This document shows, one piece after another, positions 56,701 to 64,000 of a DNA stretch of 64,000 nucleotides. A program made the translations under genes and the position numbers. Position 1 is the stretch's first letter. Every line of letters begins with the position of its first letter. This DNA comes from Odontocerum albicorne (taxonomy: Eukaryota > Arthropoda > Insecta > Trichoptera > Odontoceridae). Under the pieces are notes generated by a model, which did no database searches, had not been told where the DNA came from, and was given only the letters and a program-made list of their open reading frames with translations. The stretch covers positions 18,720,632-18,784,631 of the forward strand of contig OX463856.1 of the NCBI GenBank assembly GCA_949825065.1. The letters are read 5' to 3'.

Positions 56701-58678
56701 AGGCTATGGAAGCTGTACAGTGGATTTTTTTACATATGTAGGTACATATATCTTATAATTACGGAAGCGTTTCGGATTTCACATGCAGCAAACTCAATTT
56801 TCCGAGGAGGTCCTTTGTAACGCCGAACAGCAATAAATATGACTAACAAAAATGATCACCAGTAATAACGATAACCAGCAATAACGATAATCAGCAATAC
56901 CGATAATCAGCAATAACGACGACCAGTAATAAAGATGTATTTTATATTATGTATTATATTTAATGTAATTGGGTTAAACCTGTATCAAATATAAAGTAAA
57001 TAAACAAAAATGTAGCTCTATAACATACTTCCATCCATTATAGCTCTGTATTCCTCTTAATGTGGGAGAATCGCGATGGATTTCAAAGTGACGTAGTTCA
57101 TTTATAACTCAGTGGATGTGTTCACTCAAATGAAGTGAATAATGTACCTTTTCCTGTTGCATCTGCAGTTTCATCTGTATCGTCTTCTTCTTGTCCTTGC
57201 AGCGCTTGTTCTGGAACCAGACTCTAATAACTCTCGGCGACAGCGAAGTCATCTCCACAAGCTGCTCCTTCATCAAGGCGTCGGGACGGGGGTTGGCAGC
57301 GTAGCATGTTCTGGAATAATAGAAAACAAACAGATAAAGTTAAATATGTTAGAATATTTAAGGGTTTTATCCACTAGTTTAACCTCTTCAGACCTGGTGT
57401 CCATTATAATGGGCACAGAGTTCATATGCGCTTTGTAAACAACTTGGTGGTATATTCCTGTTCCCAATCATAACAAATGAAGTGTAGGATACTGAACTAT
57501 CGGCTTTGAAAGTTTTGGGCGCCATCTATCTAAACAAATACGGCAATGTAGCATTTAGTTTAAATAATACACTCACACTCAAGAATATGTTTATTTTTTA
57601 AACCTAAGAATTAATTAAATTCAGGCCTGAAGAGGTTATAATGTTTTTCAGAGTTGTAACCGTGCTGAGTAGGATTAAATGATGTCTGACATTACAAAGG
57701 CGTTGCAGTCTTCTTTTTCCATTTTGGTGATTTACAAGGTTGTTTGAATTCTAGATCTTAAGGCGCTTTATAAGTAAATATACTGCGCTGCGAGTCATTT
57801 CCCTTCTTCTGTGACGTCGTACCTTAAGACCGATATCGCTAGTATTTTTCTACACTCAGGTGTGTCGCCACTAGAGGAGTCCCTTTGGGTAATTCTTTCT
57901 TCGTCGATTCGTGACGTTGCGCTCATAAAAAATAAAAAAGATTTTGATCTTCTTGGGATGGCAACTTATTTTTTTATCCATAACAGTGTGAGTGATGCTA
58001 GAATCAAACTGAAGAATTCATCCTCAGAGTGATGTGAAAAGAAGTGCAAGGTGTGCGTGGAAGAAAACGTGGCTGGATCAAATGTACCAGATTTTGAAAG
58101 AAGGTAAAGTGAGAAGTATGAATAATAAAAGATTGTGCATGATGAGATGTATGAATGTGGAAGGTGGCGAAAGTTGTGTGCTTGGATAGAAAAGTATGGA
58201 GATATGTTCTCCCTGCATAAACCGCAAGGGACACTGCGTAATGATATGTATGTATGAATAGCGAAGTTGATTACAAAATAAGCCCTGAAAATGAAAATTG
58301 CAACGTTTTCAGAACGTCGGCATCATTAGCGAAACTATCTACACTACATGACACTTGTAAAGACCTTATATAGTATGTAACTTTTGATTGCGAGTTTTCT
58401 CATCCAGTCCAAACATTGATGTTTTGATATGGCAGAAGTATGCAAGGTGTTTGGATGTGTGGATAGGTGGAGAATGGTATATGGATGGCTTGGTAGGTGG
58501 GTGGGCGGGCGATGTATGAGTAGAGATAGATACCTGAGCGTGTGTAGTTGCTTCTCGTTGAGAACGGTGCGCACGCGCGTGGGCTTGCCGTCCCCTCCAC
58601 TGCCGCCGCTCGCCGACCCCGCCCCGCCCTTGCCGCGCGCCCCGCCCCCCTTGTGAGATCCCGACTCGCTGCCTGAAT
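53612..58678 (-). CDS. tup: Islet/tailup LIM-homeobox gene, 3' half (4 exons, 5' end outside window)
   Basis: Joined exons 58678-58534, 57310-57148, 56125-55919, 53758-53612, all with GT/AG and consistent phases. They encode a Gly/Ser linker, the Islet homeodomain ([15 protein letters not shown], then [20 protein letters not shown], then [16 protein letters not shown]), the LIM-domain-binder interaction stretch ([19 protein letters not shown] ... AFQHLVNQ) and the C-terminus ending SDDSMPASP. Islet proteins are nuclear DNA-binding factors that specify motor neurons and heart/dorsal tissue; this is the tailup type. The LIM1 and LIM2 exons are not found up to 64000, so the first exon shown is internal (phase: one base expected from upstream). 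Confidence 0.95.
54345..54500 (-). repeat. SINE family C with tRNA-like head
   Basis: On the minus strand 'gattcgctcgggtgatacta' (A-box-like) and 'gtgggttcgaatcccgagtt' (B box), then 'ctctctaaacagcgctt'. Best copy of this family here. Confidence 0.7.
54528..54684 (-). repeat. SINE family B, head and body
   Basis: Antisense, with 'aggaatcaaacccgcaac' (B box) and 'cttgtcaattatgccatgga' (A box). Confidence 0.75.
54740..55239 (+). mobile_element. hAT element, non-autonomous, with 8-bp target duplication
   Basis: 500 bp. Ends CAGTGTTACCCAACC and GGTTGGGGAACACTG. TGTTAGAG flanks both sides (54732-54739, 55240-55247). Near 54840-54960 it encodes [20 protein letters not shown], a remnant of the hAT dimerisation C-terminus, out of frame overall. 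In the last tup intron. Confidence 0.9.
55300..55395 (-). repeat. SINE family C tail
   Basis: 'aataataataataaaacgac' tail and 'atatagagagcgaactct', with 'tctaattcgggaattgaac' from the B box. Confidence 0.6.
55919..56125 (-). CDS. tup: tup exon: LIM-binding segment
   Basis: 207 bp, 69 residues beginning [20 protein letters not shown]. It includes SPVRHDSPL and [18 protein letters not shown], the Islet segment that mimics LDB and binds LHX LIM domains. An alternative upstream acceptor (CACGCAG) would add four in-frame residues (YMVQ); I prefer the nearer one because it restores [12 protein letters not shown]. Confidence 0.92.
56305..56525 (-). repeat. SINE family B, full length (first of two in a row)
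   Basis: Antisense tail 'ttcgttgtgaacagttcaac', 'ggcgggtttattgcc', B box 'caacgtgaatcgaacgcag', A box 'cttatcaactaagct'. Confidence 0.8.
56530..56720 (-). repeat. SINE family B (second of two in a row)
   Basis: Antisense. 'ttgtattacacttttgctgt', 'acctggcgggttagttgcc', B box 'ggaatcgaacccacaacc', A box 'caactaggctatggaa'. Same direction as its neighbour. Confidence 0.8.
56822..56935. repeat. 16-bp tandem repeat, about 6 copies
   Basis: 'ataaccagcaataacg' and one-base variants in a row, in a tup intron. Confidence 0.85.
57148..57310 (-). CDS. tup: tup exon: homeodomain helices 2-3
   Basis: 163 bp completing Arg, then 54 residues: [20 protein letters not shown]...[20 protein letters not shown]...[20 protein letters not shown] is the Islet recognition helix. 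Phase 0 donor AAG/GTACAT. Confidence 0.96.
58030..58260 (+). mobile_element. LINE 3' end
   Basis: Degraded RT tail ('aagaaggtaaagtgagaagt') and 3' signature 'gcaagggacactgcgtaatg'. Confidence 0.55.
58534..58678 (-). CDS. tup: tup exon: Gly-rich linker and homeodomain start
   Basis: 145 bp. Codes [18 protein letters not shown], a further Gly/Ser run, then [18 protein letters not shown], the homeodomain N-terminal arm and helix 1. Donor CTCAG/GTATCT. The linker part is extremely GC-rich in an AT-rich window. Confidence 0.95.
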
Positions 58679-58971
58679 CTGCGAAATGGAGAAAAAAATC
58701 ATGAATGAAAAAAAATACATAAAACACAATTTTTTTATTATTTTTATGCAATGAAATAAACAAAAAAAGGAAAAGTAAATGCGATATATGGGTTAGTAAT
58801 GAAAGATTAAAGTTGAGGAATTCTGCTACTTGGGTTGTATTTTATCTGATAATGGAAGATTTAAGAAGGGTATCGAACGGCGTGTAGTGACGGGAAATAA
58901 AGTCAATAGGACACTAAAACATATATACTTGAATCGGAAAGTATCAAAATCTGCAAAATGATAGTCTAAAA

Positions 58972-59343
58972 TAAGAGTTCCCAAAGGGGTCGATTTGATT
59001 TTTATAGGGGTCGATAGTTTCAATAAAAAAAATTGGGGGTCAACGACAGCAATAGACCCCCTTACTACTGCTATTTGTTTGTTACTGCAAAATATCTATG
59101 ATTCCAATAGGTAACTAATTAAGAAGGAAAATAATTAAAAAAAAAAACACTTTTTTGATAAAAACACATTTCATATCAAATTTGTGAACGAAAAGGTAAA
59201 GTTTGACATCTAGTGAAATATTTAATATCGAGTACTGTACAAACTTATTAATTTGAGTAAATAAAGTAAATGACTAGGGGGTCGACTGTTTTAAAAGTTT
59301 TTGGTAAAGGGGTCTGCGTCCGAAAAAAGTTTGGGAACTCTTG
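58972..59343. mobile_element. hAT-like MITE nested in LINE
   Basis: 372 bp with ends TAAGAGTTCCCAAA and (complement) CAAGAGTTCCCAAA. The 8-bp duplication GTCTAAAA is at 58964-58971 and 59344-59351. The word 'ggggtcga' is repeated inside. No coding. Confidence 0.88.
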
Positions 59344-59740
59344 GTCTAAAACATTATTTTGATGCCAACTTTGATATATGGGCGTAAAACGTGGAGGTGG
59401 AAAAACACTAATAGGTATGCTGTAGAAATGTGAACATTGAGAATTATACATGGGATGATTATGTAAGACAGAATACGGAATGATTGTAATGAAAGAGATT
59501 AAGGATGAATGTAAGGCTGATTATTAATTATGAAGGATAGCACTCTGAGATGATTTGGGCATATGGAACGAATGAACGAAGAAATACTAACAAAATAAAA
59601 ATATAATGCAAATTGACTGGAATGTGTGTCTAAGACGAAGACCGAAAAAAGTATAGTTGGATCAAGTTAATAATATTTTGAGAAAAATATACGTAGAAAG
59701 TCAGAGAAATCATAGAAGTTGTGTGAAAATGTGTAGAAAT

Positions 59741-60294
59741 GGGTCTTTCAAATTGAGCGGTTTTTTAATTCCATTTTTTTTTATTCTTTAACACACAATT
59801 TGCTTTGATTTAAAAAAAAACTTTTTATTGATCATTGAAGTATAATGTATGACATTTAAACTTAAAAAACAATATCTCCCAAATGTCCACTTCTTGCAGC
59901 TCCACACATGTCCACTCTTTTGTCAACATTTTCGCTGACATTTTGGCATAATTGTGGTTCTAACTCACCAATAACGCGAATAATTTCGTCCTTCAGCTCG
60001 GAAATTGATCGGAGGTCATTCTTATAGACCTAGCTTTTCACGTAACACTAGAGAAAATTGTCCAACGGTGTCAGATCACATGATCTTGGTGGCCAATCAA
60101 CATCACCGTTTCCGGAGATTACAATACCTACATAAAATAATTCAACAATTTGAACGCGTTGTTGTATTGTACAAGACTTCATTTTTATAAATGTCATACA
60201 TTACACTTCTCAAATGTCCCAAGACCCAGACAAGTTCGCGACGCCATCTGTGTTTTATCCAAGAATTTAAAATACCGCTTAATTTGAAAGACCC
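59741..60294 (-). mobile_element. Tc1/mariner-type element with transposase C-terminus
   Basis: 554 bp. Left end GGGTCTTTCAAATTGAGCGG pairs with the right (complement GGGTCTTTCAAATTAAGCGG). TAGAA occurs just outside both ends. Reading antisense: DVDWPPRSCDLTPLDNFL, then LRSISELKDEIIRVIGELEP and QLCQNVSENVDKRVDMC, the C-terminal end of a widespread insect transposase family. Stops present; the rest is deleted. Confidence 0.8.
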
Positions 60295-60439
60295 TTTAGA
60301 AGAGTCTAAGGATGTGCGTTGAAATAGAAAAGTGTTGGGCTCTGCCTAACTCGATAGAAAAATGGTGTGATGGTATGTATATTAATACAGAGCACTTCTG
60401 TCTAACTAGCCATATGCCCGTCCTAAGGTCGATAAATTT

Positions 60440-60535
60440 AATAACAATTATAAAATGATAATTTATAAAGCATTGTTGAACGAAAAAACTCTCCTCTAGA
60501 GCGCTCTAATTCTTTAAATACGGTGTTCCAACAAG
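60440..60535 (-). repeat. SINE family C fragment
   Basis: 'taaaatgataatttataaag' and 'ctctagagcgctctaattct' match the family C tail. Confidence 0.5.
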
Positions 60536-60990
60536 AGCGCCGGATTTAAATTTCGCACCTATATTTATTTATTAAATTTCCAGCTTTAAAAATTCATATA
60601 TGCCATCTGTCAATCTTGCGATTAGTTAATATGGAACGTTATACGAAAAAACAACACGTTTTTATTATTAAAAGAAGTTAAGCTGAAATAGTTTGTGTAA
60701 TTTTCGGTCGAAATAATGGTCCAAATGGGTCATCAATTCGAGGATTAATAAAAAAATTCAAAAAACTGGTTCAGTTCTGGACAATAAGTCACCCATGCGT
60801 TCCCGTAGCAGGCGTTCACTCGAAAACATAGCCACAGTAAGAGAAAGTGTCAATGAAACTCCAGGGACATCAATTCGTCATCGTTCACAAGAATTAGACG
60901 TTTCAAAAAGCATCTTACAGCGAATACTTGCAAAAGATCTAGATCTGTATGCTAACAAGATCTAACTGACCCAAGAACTCGAATCAGCAG
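60536..60990 (+). pseudogene. DUF4817-type transposase N-terminus (broken)
   Basis: METs at 60630: MERYTKKQHVFIIKRS, then after frameshifts FGRNNGPNGSSIRGLIKKF, SRRSLENIATVRESVNETP and HRSQELDVSKSILQRILAKD, the helix-turn-helix part of the same broad transposase family as 59741-60294. Several frameshifts; no catalytic part. Confidence 0.75.
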
Positions 60991-60999
60991 ATAGCAAAA

Positions 61000-61735
61000 A
61001 TTAAATCCTGCGCTCTTATTGGGACACCCTTATTACTTACCTACTTGAAATTAAGAGTTTTTCAGACGCTTCTTAAATCATGCCAAATACGGAGTGAGTC
61101 TAACATTGTTTTGTAACTTGTTCCAGAATCTCACTGCATAGACAGTAAATGATATTATACAGTTGATAAAAAAAAATAAGCATCACAACATTCCTTTGTT
61201 AATTCGACTTATAACATATTATCGGTCTTCAGCTTTATTCAAATATTCCATTTTTATCAAATATTCTAATATCAGTCATTCCACGTAATGCATGCATTGT
61301 ACCATTAACCTAACTACTACATTTATAAAACGTTCTTGAATATATAATGGTCTATTTCAGAGAACAAAGGCGTTATAATTAGTCTGATGTCCAGTTGTCC
61401 AGGATTATACTTCAAACACGGTATTACCAGGGTGTGAAGTCCAACCCCTGGATTAATCCTCTCTCTCCAGCCCTCCACAGTGGACCGAAGGATTAACTGA
61501 CAGGCGGTTGAGAGGTCAACCCTTTGCCAATTTGTACTGGACTTAGTAATTGTTCAAGGATTGGGATTATCTGATAGTTATCTTTGATATTTTGCTATCT
61601 GAATAGTGAGAATGAATTGGACGTCTGTATACTAAAATAAGCCAACTTATAAACAAGACTATTTAACTACGAATAATCATATCAAAATGAAAGGGTGTAC
61701 GTACTATGAACTATCAAAACAAGTTAGGAATTATG
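61000..61735. other. tup intron, no recognised element
   Basis: A more GC-balanced patch at 61380-61540 ('ccctggattaatcctctctc') has no coding signal that I recognise. Confidence 0.35.
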
Positions 61736-61737
61736 TT

Positions 61738-62060
61738 ATTTGGGTAGTATTTTCTCAGACAATGGAAGAGTGAAGAGGGATATCTAACGGCGTGTAGCGA
61801 TAGTGAACAAAGTCAATGGACATTAAAACACCGAATCGGAGAGTATCAAAATCTGCTAAGAAGATCGTTTACAACATTATTTTAGTACCAACTTTGATGT
61901 ATGGGACTCATGGGAGTGAAGTGTGGACGTGGAAAAAGACTGAAAGGAGCTGAAAACATGAAAGTATGGTTGTGGAAATGTAAAAAGTCAGAGGAATCGT
62001 ATATAACATACTTTATGAGAAGATATATATAGATGTAGAAGAGGCGAAATATGCGTATCA
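61738..62060 (+). mobile_element. LINE RT C-terminal remnant
   Basis: 'gagagtatcaaaatctgcta', 'ccaactttgatgtatggga' and degraded RT tail. Ends in the 53-bp array and then the LINE 3' signature at 62460-62530 on the other side of a SINE. Confidence 0.65.
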
Positions 62061-62225
62061 CGATATGAAAGTCTCCGGGCGACCGGAAAGTCTCCTAGAT
62101 AATAGGAAAGTCGCGATAGGAAAGTCTCCGGGCGACCGGAAAGTTTCCTCGACAATAGGAAAGTCGCGATAGAAAAGTCTCCGGGCGAACGGAAAGTCTC
62201 CTAGACAATAGTAAAGTCACAATAG
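62060..62225. repeat. 53-bp tandem repeat, about 3 copies
   Basis: Unit 'gataggaaagtctccgggcg' with 'accggaaagtctcctagac'. Built from the LINE 3' word 'gataggaaagtc'. Confidence 0.9.
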
Positions 62226-62456
62226 GAAAGTCTTCTAGACGGCCTTCGTGGCCTAGTTGGTAAGATGCTTATATCCCTACCTGGAGGAGGCAAGTTCGAT
62301 TCCCGTTGGAACCCTTGATTTTTTGAAAAAGGATTTAATTCTGGTTTACACGTAAGGTCTTTTTAACATCTTTGTAGTTGGTTGGAACATATTGCCACAA
62401 GTCAATACGCCCGCCAGGTTGTACTGTATACAATGAAAGTGTAATACAATACAATA
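62226..62456 (+). repeat. SINE family B, best full-length copy
   Basis: Head 'ccttcgtggcctagttggta' (A box), 'caagttcgattcccgttgga' (B box), body 'taaggtctttttaacatct', 'gttggttggaacatattgcc', and tail 'gccaggttgtactgtataca' to 'gtgtaatacaatacaatac'. AAAGTC on both sides suggests a target duplication in the LINE. Confidence 0.9.
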
Positions 62457-62530
62457 CAAAGTCAGGCGCTCTCCCCTTTGTGCCCACCCCAATAGGGAGA
62501 AGGTGTGTTGGTATGTTTGTGTGTAATAAA
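62457..62530 (+). mobile_element. LINE 3' end after SINE insertion
   Basis: 'gtcaggcgctctcccctttg' and 'atagggagaaggtgtgttgg', the continuation of the LINE at 61738. Confidence 0.65.
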
Positions 62531-62539
62531 TAATATATA

Positions 62540-63110
62540 ATTGGCGGTAAAATGATCAAATATATGATATTTAAAATGATCAAGTACCTTCAAATAGATA
62601 ACGAGTGTGAATCAGAAAGAGTTATACTTGGTTAGGATTTCCAAAAATATGATTTATTTAAACAAACCAAAGTAAATACTTGTATTGGAGAGGTTGTGAC
62701 TCCCATTGTCGGAAGTGACGAGAGATAAAATCACATACAGACAGAGATAAGGAGGACATGCCGATTATCAGGGCCCGTGGATGAAGAGTTCTTTTCAAGT
62801 GTGTATGGGCTTGCCGCCTCGGCTCTCTTATCACGGATTGAACAACGTTTTGTACAGTTTTGGCGGCAGATCAAAGGATGTCTTTTCAATTGGCGGTAAT
62901 TTCTATAAGAAAAATCATCGATATTATTTAACAAAAGCAGATACTCGTATTGCATAATGGAACAATGTGAAATCTTTACCAGTTGACTAACGTAGTAAGG
63001 TCTAAAAGTTTTTTGTCCAAGATATAAAAAAAGTGATACGATTGTAACATTTTCATATTTTTTAAGTTAGTCAACCTATAATTCAATACATTTTATAAAC
63101 GATTGATTAA
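62540..63110. other. tup intron, no recognised element
   Basis: I see no LIM-domain exon here; Cys/His spacing was checked on the minus strand by eye. Confidence 0.4.
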
Positions 63111-63119
63111 ACGATGAAT

Positions 63120-63640
63120 TAAAAAAAAATTGTTTTCAAGATGATAGTAGGTATACAGTCGTATTTTGGTGCTAACTTTGATGTATGGCAGTGAAACTTT
63201 GACGTGACAAAAGACCCGAGAATAGCCGAATAAATGCTGTAGAAAGCGTGCAATGAAAATAACACATATTGAGTGACATTGTATGACAGAGTACGCAATT
63301 ACGTGATAAGGGATGAATTTGAACTTAGTGCTAAGTAAGATGAGTGAGAGTACATTGAGATGGTTTGGGCATGTTGAACGAATGAATAAAGAAAGTCTAA
63401 CAACAGATATACATTGAATTTTGTGAGTGGAAGGCGTGTGAGGGGAAGACCAAGGAAAGTATGGTTGAATCAAGAGAAAGAAGGAAAAGTAAAAAGTCAG
63501 ATATATCATATAGGTTGTATATGAAGTTGTAGGGTTGTGGAAAATGCTAAAGATGTGTGTGGAGTTAGGAAATTATGATACTCTGTCTTTTCTGCCTACC
63601 TCGACAGGGAAATAGTGTGATGGTATGTTTGTATGTAAAA
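63120..63640 (+). mobile_element. LINE RT C-terminus and 3' end
   Basis: 'taactttgatgtatggcagt', 'gagatggtttgggcatgttg', 'ggggaagaccaaggaaagta' and 3' signature 'cctcgacagggaaatagtgt'. Degenerate. Confidence 0.7.
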
Positions 63641-63704
63641 TGGTATAACCACTTCTTCGTCACTTTTATTTTTTCCAATCAAATTTGATTCCAGTTAGAT
63701 AAAA

Positions 63705-64000
63705 TAATGTACGAGTAGGTATATAAGGTGGTTGATTCAATTTTTGGAAACCGCAATGTTGAATGGCAGCCTTTGCAGCAACAACAGTGCGCACTGGTGC
63801 ATTACCGTGGAATAATCTCACGCCTCGCGACTGCTTTTCTCCGCATTTTCTTTTTTGGCATGCTTTGATTGCACATTAATGACACATAATTATCGCCAGT
63901 TACTGTATGTTTCTCTCTTCGATTAATAGAATTCCCTGGCATTCCCCAAAAATTGTTACCATAATCTTTTTTGGGCTTGAGTCAACTTGGCTTTTTTTAA
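63705..64000 (-). pseudogene. Mariner transposase fragment cut by window edge
   Basis: Antisense: NNFWGMPGNSINREKHTVTG, then ARGVRLFHGNAPVRTVVAAK and AAIQHCGFQKLNQPPY. FHGNAPVRT corresponds to the usual LHDNAPVHT (second Asp changed to Gly). Continues past 64000. Confidence 0.7.

Larger units (their letters stand above)
58800..60390 (+). mobile_element. LINE RT C-terminus to 3' end, split by two DNA transposons
   Basis: Pieces 58800-58971, 59352-59740 and 60295-60390 read as one LINE tail ('atcaaaatctgc', 'ccaactttgatatatggg', 'gatgatttgggcatatgg', 'gatagaaaaatggtgtgatg') parallel to 61740-62060. Frameshifted throughout. Confidence 0.75.

Noticed and set aside
58344..58763. 139-codon frame covering the tup linker exon
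   Set aside because: Only the part between the splice sites at 58678 and 58534 is coding; the rest is intron read-through.
62228..62310. tRNA gene
   Set aside because: Head of a family B SINE; the tail and body follow directly and the unit recurs a dozen times.
62731..62955. Possible LIM-domain exon of tup
   Set aside because: Contains a few Cys but not the Cys-x2-Cys...His spacing of a LIM zinc finger, and no splice phase fits.

Overview
The window is AT-rich animal DNA with spliced genes, almost certainly from an insect. The evidence is two recognisable metazoan genes, many mariner-type transposons of insect type, piggyBac-, hAT- and Tc1-type elements, and three tRNA-derived SINE families. 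The style of the repeats (a LINE whose 3' end reads like 'GGGTAGGCAGAG' in antisense, and many 'ACGAGTAT' words) reminds me of Lepidoptera. That is recollection of repeat style, not proof, and the order is left open.

Two host genes are present, both on the minus strand. (1) A complete RPS6KC1-type gene (ribosomal protein S6 kinase delta-1 family: PX + MIT + pseudokinase) starts at 43415 and stops at 6131. I could join eleven coding exons. All splice phases close, giving a 968-codon reading frame with GT donors and AG acceptors throughout. Its introns (up to 14.8 kb) carry most of the transposons and satellites in the window. (2) The 3' half of an Islet LIM-homeobox gene (Drosophila tailup, tup) lies at 58678-53612. 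Four exons encode a glycine-rich linker, the whole homeodomain, the LIM-domain-binder interaction segment and the C-terminus. The LIM-domain exons are not seen and should lie beyond the right edge.

Layout: 0-6 kb, downstream of RPS6KC1, holds two foldback mariner derivatives and an unclassified TA-flanked inverted-repeat element. 6-43.4 kb is RPS6KC1. Its introns contain a piggyBac-like element with a mariner inside it, a Tc1-like element, a MADF-containing inverted-repeat element with three tandem MADF pieces, 73-bp and 51-bp tandem arrays, an intact-frame mariner with an Asp-to-Glu change at the second catalytic position, a Copia remnant, a mariner nested in another mariner's terminal repeat, and many SINEs and LINE tails. 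43.4-53.6 kb is intergenic: pogo-like and mariner remnants, a degenerate tandem array and long AT-rich stretches with nothing recognisable. 53.6-64 kb is tup with its introns, a hAT element with an 8-bp target duplication, a second hAT-like element nested in a LINE, further transposase relics and a 53-bp array.

The two host genes have no evident functional link. RPS6KC1-type proteins bind phosphoinositides through PX and act on endosomes. Islet is a nuclear transcription factor. The main novelty is in transposon structure (foldback mariners, nested insertions with readable target duplications, a multiplied MADF segment) and in the substituted catalytic residues of the pseudokinase and of the intact mariner. 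I saw no CRISPR, no rRNA, and no free tRNA genes outside the SINE heads.
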